Assembly: GCF_007786455.1 (NCBI RefSeq)
Contig: NZ_VNJK01000001.1
Location: 3,248,673 to 3,312,672, forward strand
DNA: 64,000 nt
Origin: Paenibacillus agilis
GTDB taxonomy: Bacteria > Bacillota > Bacilli > Paenibacillales > Paenibacillaceae
Direction of reading: 5' to 3'
Each line of letters begins with the position of its first letter. Position 1 is the first letter of the stretch. The position numbers and the translations under genes are program-made. Positions 7,458 through 15,547 of the stretch are shown here, piece after piece. Below the pieces are notes generated by a model. That model saw only the letters and a list, made by a program, of their open reading frames with translations. It was not told the DNA's origin and made no database searches.

Positions 7458-8402
7458 ATGTTTAATTCAACCAATTTTCCTAAACCCACCCTTATTTCAG
7501 TCAACGGTGTGGAACTTGAAGTGTTTGAAGCAGGCCGAGAAAACGCAGGAAAACCTATTGTACTCTGCCACGGCTGGCCAGAGCATGCCTTTTCTTGGCG
7601 CCATCAGATGGACGCACTTGCTGCAGCGGGCTACCATGTCATCGTCCCCAACCAGCGGGGTTACGGCAACTCATCCCGTCCGACCGAAGTAACAGACTAT
7701 GACATTGAACACTTGTCGGGTGATCTCGTCGCCCTTCTCGATCACTACGGATACGAAGACGCTACCTTTGTCGGTCATGACTGGGGTGCATTCGTCGTTT
7801 GGGGACTGACCTTGTTGCATCCAAACCGCGTCAATAAAGTGATAAATCTGAGCTTGCCTTACCAAGAGCGCGGAGAAAAACCCTGGATCGAGTTCATGGA
7901 AGAAATACTTGGCGGCAATTTCTATTTCGTCCACTTCAATCGACAGCCAGGCGTCGCGGACGCCGTATTCGAAGACAATACGTACAGGTTCCTTCGTAAC
8001 CTGTACCGGAAGAACGAGCCTCTCAGAGCACCTGAGCCAGGTATGGCGTTGATCAATCTCGCCAACGCGGAAACACCGCTCGGTGAGCCCGTAATGAGCG
8101 AAAGCGAGCTGGCCGTTTACGTCTCCGCTTTTGAAACATCAGGGTTCTCAGGCAGCATAAATTGGTACAGGAACCTTGACCGCAACTGGCACTTATTGGC
8201 GGAGGTGAACCCAATCATCCAGCAGCCGACCCTCATGATCTACGGCGATCGGGATATGGTTGCGAAGTCTGAAAACCTGACAAAGTTCGTGCCCAATGTG
8301 GAAGTGGTCAATCTGGATTGCGGTCATTGGATCCAGGAAGAAAAGCCGGAGGAATCAAATAAAGCGATTTTGAGATGGCTGGAACAGCAGAATTCCATCT
8401 AG
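7458..8402 (+). CDS. alpha/beta hydrolase, epoxide hydrolase/haloalkane dehalogenase type
   Basis: A 314-residue alpha/beta hydrolase. HGWPE is the oxyanion-hole motif (about residue 39). GHDWGA carries the aspartate nucleophile, which distinguishes epoxide hydrolases and dehalogenases from esterases with a serine. GDRDMVAKSENL holds the acid, and CGHWIQEEKPEE the histidine. The start is set at ATG 7458 after AAGGAGGT; a longer frame from 7362 has no ribosome binding site. The gene diverges from a WYL regulator. It is followed at once by a decayed reductase reading frame, suggesting a deletion joined them. Confidence 0.88.
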   Translation: MFNSTNFPKPTLISVNGVELEVFEAGRENAGKPIVLCHGWPEHAFSWRHQMDALAAAGYHVIVPNQRGYGNSSRPTEVTDYDIEHLSGDLVALLDHYGYEDATFVGHDWGAFVVWGLTLLHPNRVNKVINLSLPYQERGEKPWIEFMEEILGGNFYFVHFNRQPGVADAVFEDNTYRFLRNLYRKNEPLRAPEPGMALINLANAETPLGEPVMSESELAVYVSAFETSGFSGSINWYRNLDRNWHLLAEVNPIIQQPTLMIYGDRDMVAKSENLTKFVPNVEVVNLDCGHWIQEEKPEESNKAILRWLEQQNSI

Positions 8403-8785
8403 TCCCAAGAGCGTCATTTAGGAAGACCAATCATTAAAGCATTCAACAATTTCTTAGCCTATACGCTAGAGCATCATGGGACTCCTGAAGGGACGGATGG
8501 ACGCATTGTTATAGCGGTCGCTGGCAATGACCTATCCCATAAAAAATCATCATGGGTGTAGCAAACGAACTAGGCTTCGATGCCGTAGATAGCGGTTCTT
8601 TAAGCGATTCGTAGAGACAACAACCAGGAACTCCGGCGTACTGCACCGAACTTACAAAAGAGGAACTAGAAATAGCCTTAACTAAAGCGAATAAAGAAAA
8701 AGCACCATTTCTACGTGACAAGGTGATGGAAAAGCTGGTAGCTTCAGATGGTGATTTTCCATTCAAAATGTTGTTAAGCAAATAG
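8403..8785 (+). pseudogene. decayed NADPH-dependent F420-reductase-like (NADP-binding) gene
   Basis: Only the C-terminal half is present. Read with corrections it gives ERHLGRPIIKAFNNFLAYTL, GTDGRIVIAVAGND, then, after a frameshift at the A6 run near 8539-8544, IIMGVANELGFDAVDSGSLS. An in-frame TAG stands where family members have Trp (SDS-W-RQQPGTPAYC). The reading then continues to DFPFKMLLSK and a TAG at 8783-8785. These are hallmarks of the F420-dependent NADP oxidoreductase-like family. The N-terminal dinucleotide-binding half is missing, and the remnant begins right after the hydrolase stop. Two independent lesions make it non-functional. Confidence 0.85.
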
Positions 8786-8962
8786 GGAAGTATTCGATTC
8801 ATAAGTTAGAAACCTAATCAAGGTAATTGACGTTGAACTAACGAGGAACGACAGTTAAAAATAAAGGGTTCCACATATTAGTTATGCATAATATGTAGAA
8901 CCCTTTATTTTATTTGATTTCCTTAAGTTTAGGTCTTGATAATTTTCAATATAATATTTAGG
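8786..8962. terminator. intergenic region with bidirectional terminator (8861-8910)
   Basis: AAAGGGTTC and ACATATT pair with AATATGT and GAACCCTTT (about 8864-8906). T-rich tracts follow on both strands. It would stop plus-strand transcription from the hydrolase and minus-strand transcription from VanZ. Confidence 0.75.
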
Positions 8963-9430
8963 TCACGATTTAATGACTGGTCTTACTATTAAATAAAAAA
9001 TGTACCCTATTATACAGCCTGATAAATTTAAAATTACATCATCTACGTCTGCTACACCAATACAAGCTATGAATTGAATGATTTCGATAATTAGTATAAA
9101 CACCAAGCACTTTAACATTGTTTTTATAAATGACGTGTTATTTTTTTTGAGCAAAGGCAATAAAAAACCCATAGGAAGAAATCCAATAATGTTAAGAATA
9201 GCTACTTTAACGGTCACTATATTGACACCAAAGCGATTGTAAGAGTCGAGAACCGATGATATTGATTCGAATGGTTTCAAACTTATATTCCAGTTCCCCT
9301 CATTTCGCTGCTCTATTATACTTTCCATTCTCGCTAGTACATCACTAAGATCACCTTTAAGGACTACCATAATAATTAAAGCAACAAGATAGATGATAAA
9401 AATGTTCTTAATATTTATGTATCTTATCAA
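8963..9430 (-). CDS. VanZ family membrane protein
   Basis: A 155-residue integral membrane protein with about four hydrophobic segments: residues 8-25, about 76-96, about 105-125 and the C-terminal IIGYIFYLIV. Two motifs identify VanZ: NIIGFLPMGFLLPLL, and the acidic VADVDDVILNLSGCIIGY. VanZ domains are linked to teicoplanin resistance in enterococci, but most genomic copies are of unknown function. Translation appears to start at TTG 9430, eight bases after GAGGAGG. It is AT-rich relative to the core genes, in keeping with the accessory region. Confidence 0.85.
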   Translation of the reverse strand: MIRYINIKNIFIIYLVALIIMVVLKGDLSDVLARMESIIEQRNEGNWNISLKPFESISSVLDSYNRFGVNIVTVKVAILNIIGFLPMGFLLPLLKKNNTSFIKTMLKCLVFILIIEIIQFIACIGVADVDDVILNLSGCIIGYIFYLIVRPVIKS

Positions 9431-9469
9431 GTTCGAAACCTCCTCATACTCTACTTTTTTTGTAATAAA

Positions 9470-9703
9470 TTGTATTTGATTGATAGATATGATAGCGGAT
9501 CTACCTCTAACAAACTTTCTGTTAGTATATATTCCAAAGGTGTGTTATGGGGTAGTAATCACGTAGAGACTAAAACATTTGAAGATGCTCGTTATGTAAG
9601 TTCCGTTACTTTTAATAATCTAGATAGCTCAAAAGAATATTATATTATGTTCCAGGTTCCTACTAATCAAAATAAGTTTTCATTCAATGGGACTATTAGC
9701 TAA
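9470..9703 (+). pseudogene. possible C-terminal fragment of a secreted protein
   Basis: A 77-residue frame reachable only from a TTG without a ribosome binding site. It has a beta-strand-rich, Ser/Asn/Thr-rich composition (KLSVSIYSKGVLWGSN, FNNLDSSKEYYIMFQVPTNQ) like a small extracellular domain. It opens directly beside the VanZ 5' end, so it is more likely a truncated gene end than a functional gene. Family not recognised. Confidence 0.35.
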
Positions 9704-9726
9704 ATAAAAAGCCCCGCTCAGTTTAA

Positions 9727-9770
9727 GGGGACGGGACTGATCCCTGTCTCACAAACGAGGGATCCGTCCC
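9727..9770. terminator. GC-rich hairpin, possible terminator
   Basis: GGGACGG and GATCCCT pair with AGGGATC and CGTCCC, with a 4-nt bulge, followed by ATTTTAAAT. It sits between the secreted-protein fragment and a small open frame. Confidence 0.5.
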
Positions 9771-9807
9771 ATTTTAAATACTCATCGAATCTGGAGGTGT
9801 TGTATAC

Positions 9808-9984
9808 ATGAAAAAAAACATTTTCAAGTCGAATGTCGTACCCATTTTTATAAGCTCCTTCACACCTCTTGTGCATCAGTACGTCTACAGCACCTTCTTT
9901 ACACATAGACCTGCTCCAGCAAAAAGGGTATCTAGCCGATGGTATAACGTTGAATCATTGTCTGCAATAAACGCCGCTAGTTGA
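9808..9984 (+). CDS. possible small protein, 58 residues, unknown
   Basis: An ATG at 9808 follows a GGAGGTG site with about ten bases spacing. The frame reads MKKNIFKSNVVPIFISSFTP at its start and ends in LSAINAAS. A basic start followed by a hydrophobic run resembles a short exported or membrane peptide. I see no homology to a known family, and it may be a chance frame or the remains of a larger gene. Confidence 0.3.
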   Translation: MKKNIFKSNVVPIFISSFTPLVHQYVYSTFFTHRPAPAKRVSSRWYNVESLSAINAAS

Positions 9985-9998
9985 AGTAAGTACGAAAA

Positions 9999-10487
9999 TT
10001 ATCTTTTGGCATGGTATAAGCTACTCACAAGCGCCTCCGCATAGCGCCCGATCCTTTTGCTGGCTTCAGCACGCATATAGTCCCTCGTAATCACAAAACT
10101 ATCCTCATACTGACGACAAACATAACGATAGCGCACCATCTGCTCGTCTTTCTCCTCTTCCACCACACGAATATCTCTTTCCATCAAGGACCGCTTCACT
10201 TTACGCAAATCCTCATACATATTTCTAGCCAAGAGCTTCGCTACCTTTGTGTAAAGTGCTCTTAGCGTCTCCGAAGATCGCTCCATTTCAAGCGCTCTTC
10301 TCATAATAATCGAGTGCATAATAGGCAGCAGCACAAAATCCTTCATCATATTCAGTTCTTCAGTCGTTGGCTGACTCGGTTGTGTGGCAGCTTTTTGACC
10401 GAGCCTATGTTGGACGGACTCCTTATGCTGCGGCAGCATCATTCTACTGGACTCCCACAGCCCGTTCTTTTCAAGCTTTTTACTCAT
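9999..10487 (-). CDS. YolD-like protein with appended helical domain
   Basis: A 162-residue protein. Residues 1-30 (KLEKNGLWESSRMMLPQHKE) match the start of YolD-like proteins, which accompany UvrX-type Y-family polymerases. Residues about 47-155 form a helical domain that aligns with most of the protein at 11755-12135 (shared MxKxF/YxLxPI, a Y-x-x-LRK-x-K-x-x-M-x-x-R stretch and a Y-x-VR/CR-x-Y stretch). The ATG overlaps the polymerase stop by 4 bp and has GGAGG upstream. It is the last gene of an SOS-type three-gene operon and probably assists or regulates the polymerase; the mechanism is unknown. Confidence 0.8.
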   Translation of the reverse strand: MSKKLEKNGLWESSRMMLPQHKESVQHRLGQKAATQPSQPTTEELNMMKDFVLLPIMHSIIMRRALEMERSSETLRALYTKVAKLLARNMYEDLRKVKRSLMERDIRVVEEEKDEQMVRYRYVCRQYEDSFVITRDYMRAEASKRIGRYAEALVSSLYHAKR

Positions 10488-11758
10488 TTATAATGTCCTC
10501 CAATCTTCAACGCTCGCTCCCCTGCTTGCCCCGCGGTCGTCAGCGAGGAAGCCCTTACAATTGCTGCACTTCCATAGCGATTTTTAATATGATCCGTCAC
10601 CTTATCCAGCGCCCTCGCCTTTACTTGATCCTCAAACAAGGTCAGCTGATATTCTTGATCGTCCTTTAACTGGCTCAGCGTTATCCCGATACGGCGTACA
10701 GGCAGACGGTTCCAAAATTTATAAAAGAGCGTCTTCACCGCTTCAAATACCGTATTCGTATGATTCGTAGGGTCTGGCATTTTCATCTGCCGTGAAAATC
10801 CCGTCGGTGCTTCATATGGACTGCACATGCAGCTCACTGAAACGACCGCGCCCATATACCCTTTGCGACGGCAGTCTCGGCACACTTCTTCGGTAAGCTC
10901 CAGCAAAATCGTTTCCACTTCCCATGGCTCGATATAGTCTCTGGGCAAAGTCATCATATGGCCGACTGACTTGGGCGGCGTATCGAAAGTTCTCGGTGTA
11001 ACCGGGCTATCATCGATACCGTTGGCCGTTCGCCACATGACCTCTGCCTGGATGTCGGACTGCTTGCCGAAGCGGGCACGAAATTTCTCTTTCAAGCGCG
11101 GCAGCGGTGTTCTCGCAATATCTCCAATCGTGTGCATACCAAGAAGAGTAAAATGAGCCGTCATGCGTGAGCCGACACCAAACATCTTATTTACAGGCTG
11201 GGGCCACAGTAGCGTCTCGACTTCGGTTGGTGGCAGCGTGAAAATGCCCTCTTTATTTTTTTTCGCCCATATATCTGTTGCTATTTTAGCTAATATTTTA
11301 TTCGAGCTGATCCCGACTCTAACTCTGACGCCAGTTTGGCTCAGCACCTTTTGCTGAATCTGTTTCGCAATCGTGATCGGGTCACCAAACAAATGCAGAC
11401 TCGCCGAAACATCTAGAAACTGCTCATCGATACTAAATACCTCAACAAGATCAGTAAACTCCTCATAAATTTTCGTAATCATTAAGGAAACATCAATATA
11501 ATGCTGCATGCGAGGACGCATCACGACGAGCTCAGGACACTTGTTCAGCGCTTCTCCAAGGCGATCGGCTGTACCAATGCCAAAGCTTTTCGCAATCGGA
11601 CATGCCGCTAAAATAATACCCGAGCGACGTTCCACCGATCCCGCTACAGCAACAGGCTTATTTTCGTATCCGGGATGCTCCGCCTTTTCTACGCTGGCAT
11701 AGAAGCTTTGACAGTCCGCTAGAAAAATAACCTTTTCACGTCCGCCATCTTTGCTCAT
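10484..11758 (-). CDS. Y-family DNA polymerase (UvrX/DinB-like)
   Basis: A 424-residue translesion polymerase. The palm motif FLADCQSFYASVE supplies the first metal ligand (D15), and FSIDEQFLDVS carries D111 and E112. The SSNKILAKIA segment and helix-hairpin-helix thumb (KMFGVGSRM) follow, then the little-finger domain. QLTLF at 371-375 is a probable beta-clamp-binding motif. Such enzymes copy damaged DNA with low fidelity. The gene overlaps both neighbours by 4 bp, and two LexA-like boxes precede the operon, so it should be damage-inducible. It resembles the UvrX/YqjW group more than housekeeping DinB. Confidence 0.92.
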   Translation of the reverse strand: MSKDGGREKVIFLADCQSFYASVEKAEHPGYENKPVAVAGSVERRSGIILAACPIAKSFGIGTADRLGEALNKCPELVVMRPRMQHYIDVSLMITKIYEEFTDLVEVFSIDEQFLDVSASLHLFGDPITIAKQIQQKVLSQTGVRVRVGISSNKILAKIATDIWAKKNKEGIFTLPPTEVETLLWPQPVNKMFGVGSRMTAHFTLLGMHTIGDIARTPLPRLKEKFRARFGKQSDIQAEVMWRTANGIDDSPVTPRTFDTPPKSVGHMMTLPRDYIEPWEVETILLELTEEVCRDCRRKGYMGAVVSVSCMCSPYEAPTGFSRQMKMPDPTNHTNTVFEAVKTLFYKFWNRLPVRRIGITLSQLKDDQEYQLTLFEDQVKARALDKVTDHIKNRYGSAAIVRASSLTTAGQAGERALKIGGHYK

Positions 11759-12135
11759 CTTACCCGCCCCTGTACATTCATCAGCATGGTCATTAACTCT
11801 GCTTTGACTAAGCCGCGCAGCATTGTGAAGCGATGGATATAACCACGCACTTTGTATTCAATATCGATGCCTAATGCATTCATTTCCGTATTCAAAATTT
11901 TAATATTTCGCGCTCTCATCTTTGCCTTAAGCTTGCGCAGCTCAGGATAAATCGAATGTTCAACTTCTTTGAGGTAACCAAGAACGTGATGGTACACGAT
12001 TTTGTTTTTGTACATCATCAGTCCTTCCATATCTCTTGCCAGCATATCCAGTAAAATGGGAAACAAGGTATACTCCTTAATCATTTGAATATCCTCTTCG
12101 GTTTCAATCATTGGATTCGTAGCAGCACTCATCAT
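11755..12135 (-). CDS. helical protein, first gene of the SOS polymerase operon
   Basis: A 126-residue, largely alpha-helical cytoplasmic protein with no recognised Pfam-type name. Residues 18-125 align by eye with the C-terminal domain of the YolD-like protein encoded at the other end of the operon. Shared features include MIKEYTLFPI, YPELRKLKAKMRARNIKIL and a Y-x-VR-x-Y stretch. The stop overlaps the polymerase start by 4 bp. Two SOS boxes and a TATAAT lie 16-62 bp upstream of the start. It may be a polymerase accessory subunit or regulator. This is inferred from context only. Confidence 0.7.
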   Translation of the reverse strand: MMSAATNPMIETEEDIQMIKEYTLFPILLDMLARDMEGLMMYKNKIVYHHVLGYLKEVEHSIYPELRKLKAKMRARNIKILNTEMNALGIDIEYKVRGYIHRFTMLRGLVKAELMTMLMNVQGRVR

Positions 12136-12150
12136 CTCATCTCCAACATG

Positions 12151-12197
12151 CGAACGTATATTCTATATATTCGCATTATACACCGAACGTGTGTTCT
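12151..12197 (-). promoter_or_regulatory. SOS (LexA) boxes and promoter of the PolY operon
   Basis: CGAACGTGTGTTCT (12184-12197) fits the Gram-positive LexA consensus GAAC-N4-GTTC exactly. CGAACGTATATTCT (12151-12164) matches with one mismatch. A TATAAT on the minus strand (12175-12180) lies between them, so LexA at either box would block initiation. Confidence 0.85.
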
Positions 12198-12358
12198 TTA
12201 TGCTAGTGAATTTCTGGTAATGCCTTATTTGACTAACCATGGCATATGAATAAAAGAAAACCAGTAAAATTTTTCTTGTAAAGGAAGATACACGACACAA
12301 CACTTTTATCTTGTAGTATACTAAAGGAGTTTACAGTAAAATATTGGGAGGTAATTTC

Positions 12359-13867
12359 ATGCAGATGAACACACTAGCTCCTTACAAACGCTTTGTTTGC
12401 GGCTTAACAACGGCTTGCTTATTATTTTCCATGCTGCCGATATCAATCGGTTCGGCGTATACGGCGGCCCATGCAGAGTCGCTTGCAACTTTTCCTACAG
12501 GCATCTCTGCTGTCATCTCTTCGACCCTGAACAAGCCAACTGCTAAACAGCCAACGACAGCAGCTGAATTGCTTAAATATGAAGCACAACAGGCGCATCA
12601 AGCAGCACGCTGCGCTTGGCCAGCTTTGGATAAGCTGTGGCCCGGCCTTCAATTTCAATCTCGTATTATGCTTCTCACCAATGGTGAGCAAACATATGAA
12701 ATTACGACGGAAGGCTATAAGTTAGTCGATCCATCCCATCCCGGCTTGCCACTTGACCTGTATTTTGACCACCAGTATGAAAAGTTAGAGTGGAACGGCA
12801 AGCAAGCCTCCGCCATTTTTGTCGATAAGGATAAACCACTACAAGAGCGATTTGAACCTCATACAAGTACACCATCAAGCTTTATGACAACGACACATGA
12901 AATGTTTCATTTTTACGACCAACCATCCTGGCCCCTAGAAGATGGAACTCAATACGGCTCCCGGTCTTCCATTTATCCAGCTGAATCTAAGCCTAGAATC
13001 CAACGAGCCATGCTGTTCCAATCTTTATACAAAGCCTATTCCGAACCTCAAGCGTCCGACAAATACCTTGGACATGCTGCTTATTGGCATGAGCAGTATA
13101 AACAGGACAATGCCACCGAATACAAGAGCAGTATCTATTTTGATATTATAGAAGGTACAGCAACCTACGTTGAGAAAATGGCAGACGTGTATGGAGCCTT
13201 TAAAAGAAGTGCTACGACGGAGCAAATACGCACTTATTTATCCAAACAATATGCAGATGTCATAAAAACGGAGTTTGTTACCTTCGATTCAGAATCTTAC
13301 ATACTCGGAAGTTTGTCAGCGTTGTTATTAGATGCTATGCATAAAGACTGGAAGCATTCAGCTACTAAGGGGCACAACCCTATTGAACTGCTGCTGAATG
13401 GTATTACACCACTACCTCAACCAGTGGACGAACAAATCAAATCGGATATTGAGGCGACGATTGGGAAATTAAATGCAGAACGCGCTATTTCGCTGGAACC
13501 GCTCAAAAAAGGACTGGACGACAAGCAAATACCACTGTTATTAATTCCACGAGAAATAAAGCGTGGTGTATTTAGTACAAGAGGATTTATTACATTAAAA
13601 GGCTACGAGCAGGGCAGTGTCATTATGAATATGACTACCAAATTTACAACAAATACAGGAGATTTGGAGCTAACAGAACGATCCATGCTGAGAAAATATA
13701 CTACCGTAGAGACTCAAGAAGGAGACTATTTAATTACCCCGCTCCCAGAAGGTGAATATGTCCGAGCAGGCGACACGCTTACGTTCAAACAGAACGGCTT
13801 GAAAGGTACAGTTAAAGTGAAAGCAGTTAAATATGATGGGCGTGAAGCCTTTATCGTACTGCCGTGA
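12359..13867 (+). CDS. secreted zincin-like putative metallopeptidase, unassigned family
   Basis: A 502-residue protein with a signal peptide (hydrophobic core about residues 11-33, likely cut after AHA near 39). HEMFH at 180-184 fits the HExxH zinc motif, and DIIEGTATYVE with E265 is placed like the third ligand of gluzincins. Downstream helices and a C-terminal beta-rich part (about 410-502) follow. I infer an extracellular zinc peptidase, but I do not recognise the family. The start is ATG 12359 after GGGAGGT; a TTG fifteen bases upstream is not needed. It is a single-gene unit with a promoter-like TATACT near 12317 and a terminator at 13944-13976. Confidence 0.65.
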   Translation: MQMNTLAPYKRFVCGLTTACLLFSMLPISIGSAYTAAHAESLATFPTGISAVISSTLNKPTAKQPTTAAELLKYEAQQAHQAARCAWPALDKLWPGLQFQSRIMLLTNGEQTYEITTEGYKLVDPSHPGLPLDLYFDHQYEKLEWNGKQASAIFVDKDKPLQERFEPHTSTPSSFMTTTHEMFHFYDQPSWPLEDGTQYGSRSSIYPAESKPRIQRAMLFQSLYKAYSEPQASDKYLGHAAYWHEQYKQDNATEYKSSIYFDIIEGTATYVEKMADVYGAFKRSATTEQIRTYLSKQYADVIKTEFVTFDSESYILGSLSALLLDAMHKDWKHSATKGHNPIELLLNGITPLPQPVDEQIKSDIEATIGKLNAERAISLEPLKKGLDDKQIPLLLIPREIKRGVFSTRGFITLKGYEQGSVIMNMTTKFTTNTGDLELTERSMLRKYTTVETQEGDYLITPLPEGEYVRAGDTLTFKQNGLKGTVKVKAVKYDGREAFIVLP

Positions 13868-13943
13868 TCCATACTTGGACTAAAGAAATCCCAGCTCCAC
13901 TTGCAATTTTACGATCCTACTCCACTTACTCCAATTCTACAGG

Positions 13944-13976
13944 ACAGAGAGCCGAATCTTTTCGACTCTCTGTTTT
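13944..13976 (+). terminator. terminator after the zincin-like gene
   Basis: ACAGAGAG and CGA pair with TCG and CTCTCTGT, followed by TTTTG. Confidence 0.8.
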
Positions 13977-14006
13977 GCATGTGCATAAATGACTTTCAAT
14001 CACAAC

Positions 14007-14050
14007 AAGAGACCGCTCGACAGTCTCTTTAGACGGTAGGGCAGTCTCTT
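14007..14050 (-). terminator. candidate terminator of the 14060-15280 gene
   Basis: AAGAGAC (14007-14013) is complementary to GTCTCTT copies at 14023-14029 and 14044-14050, giving two alternative hairpins just downstream of the minus-strand hydrolase stop. Confidence 0.45.
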
Positions 14051-14059
14051 ATTTCTTTC

Positions 14060-15280
14060 CTATTTTTTAGATGAATCAAATACTAACGAAGGTATTTGAG
14101 CATGTAATTTTGAAATCACCTCTGATCTATGTGTCAATTGTCCAGCTGTAAAATAATTATTGCTAATGGTTAGCATCTTTTTCCCACCTAAGGTACCTAC
14201 CGTATGGGATAATGCACCATGAATCCCTCCACTATGTCCCCACACCTTGACTCCATTTGATAACTTTATCTCCTTAATACCCAGACCATAGCGCAAGCCC
14301 GGTGCTACTTCCACAGTGTCTAGCATTTCCTTCATCTGTTCAGGCTTCAGCAAATGGCCAGCTAGCAGCTTGGTGAAGAACCGGTTTAAATCATCGGCTG
14401 TCGATACCATTTCACCTGATGCACCAGCCACGGTTGGATTTAATTCCGTGATGTCTCGGAGTGATTTATCTTTCGCACTATAGTAATTTCTAGCATGAGG
14501 TTCTGGCAGCTTAGATGAAGTACCTGGAACCAACGTGTTCTTCAAACCGAGCGGTTTAATCAATCGTTCTGTAATTTGCCCCGCGTATGTATCGCCTGTT
14601 ACTTTTTCAATAATTAAACCCGCTAACACGTAGTTGGTGTTGGAATAGCTGAATTTCGTCCCCGGTTCAAATAAAGGCTTCTCCTTCAAACCGGATTTTA
14701 CATGCCCACGTGCTGAATAGCTCTTCAAAGGTTGTTCAAAGCTTCTCTTCATAAAGTGCTCAGCATCCGAATAGTTGGCAATGCCACTCGTATGATTAAG
14801 CAATTGGCGAACGGTAATCTTGTTGCCGTCATAGCCATTACCTTGTACAACACCTGGGAGCCATTTTTCAACCGAGTCATCCAAGCTCAATTTGCCTTCC
14901 CCTACTAATTGGAGTACAACTGTAGCGGTGAACGTCTTCGTTATACTCCCAATTCGAAAATGAAAGTTGGGCTGCATCTTGTGGTTAGCAACGATGTTGC
15001 TCTTCCCCGTTGCATATTCCCACTTCGCTCCATTATGCTGCGTTTGGATAATCATACCTGGTACGCCTTGCTTAATTGCACCATCCATTAGCTTCTTGAT
15101 TGCAGCTTGAGTTTGCTTGGATGTCGCAGATACCTCAGTGGTATGCTTTTTCGCAACCAGTGTACGATTGGACTGGTCAGCAAAGGCTGCGGAAGCACCT
15201 CCATTTGCATACAAAAGCGTTGTCCCTGTCATCATAACTGCCAAACTAAGCATCATTATTTTTTTCGCGTTCATGGTCAT
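14060..15280 (-). CDS. secreted serine hydrolase, S12/class C beta-lactamase family (copy 1)
   Basis: A 406-residue exported protein with an N-terminal signal (KKIMMLSLAVMMTGTTLLYA, cleavage probably after ASAAFA). It carries the S12 catalytic set: SITK (SxxK), YSN and HSG in WGHSGGIHGA, plus LLNHTSG. Members are D-alanyl-D-alanine carboxypeptidases, esterases or penicillin-binding enzymes acting outside the membrane; the substrate is not predictable. A close paralogue lies upstream at 15548-16750 on the same strand, sharing a long nearly identical block around SITK. Both genes have a common 29-bp motif upstream, which suggests duplication together with control elements. Confidence 0.9.
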   Translation of the reverse strand: MTMNAKKIMMLSLAVMMTGTTLLYANGGASAAFADQSNRTLVAKKHTTEVSATSKQTQAAIKKLMDGAIKQGVPGMIIQTQHNGAKWEYATGKSNIVANHKMQPNFHFRIGSITKTFTATVVLQLVGEGKLSLDDSVEKWLPGVVQGNGYDGNKITVRQLLNHTSGIANYSDAEHFMKRSFEQPLKSYSARGHVKSGLKEKPLFEPGTKFSYSNTNYVLAGLIIEKVTGDTYAGQITERLIKPLGLKNTLVPGTSSKLPEPHARNYYSAKDKSLRDITELNPTVAGASGEMVSTADDLNRFFTKLLAGHLLKPEQMKEMLDTVEVAPGLRYGLGIKEIKLSNGVKVWGHSGGIHGALSHTVGTLGGKKMLTISNNYFTAGQLTHRSEVISKLHAQIPSLVFDSSKK

Positions 15281-15341
15281 TTCTCCTCAGTCGCTAAGAT
15301 TATATTTGTGCCTCAGCACACCCTTAGATTAAGCTTGAATG

Positions 15342-15370
15342 TGTCATACTTCATAGCGACGAATTGTCAT
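15342..15370. promoter_or_regulatory. conserved upstream motif, copy 1 (serine hydrolase)
   Basis: This segment, running TGTCAT...TTCATAG...GACGAATTGTCAT, is identical at 25 of 29 positions, ungapped, to 16826-16854 upstream of the paralogue. It is about 61 bp from the start codon. More TGTCAT/ATGACA half-sites lie next to it up to about 15400. Confidence 0.6.
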
Positions 15371-15429
15371 CACTTAGGAATGACACTATGTCATATGACA
15401 TTAGAAATAAGTGTTCAACGACGAATAAC

Positions 15430-15460
15430 GGCCCCCGCATCCAAATGGATGTCGAGGGCC
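15430..15460 (-). terminator. candidate terminator of the 15548-16750 gene
   Basis: GGCCCCCGCATCC pairs with GGATGTCGAGGGCC around an AAAT loop. The T tract on the minus strand is weak (GTTATTCG). Confidence 0.55.
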
Positions 15461-15547
15461 GTCTCTCTTCATAAATCATCATGATGTTGGGATAGAGAGA
15501 AATACTTCTATCTTATGCTACACCATTACCATCATCGTTAACTCCAC

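Noticed and set aside
8509-8802. 97-residue minus-strand frame
   Set aside because: It is antisense to a clearly recognisable F420-reductase relic on the plus strand.
9718-9906. 62-residue minus-strand frame
   Set aside because: Its end runs through the GC-rich hairpin at 9727-9770, and it is antisense to a frame with a better ribosome binding site.
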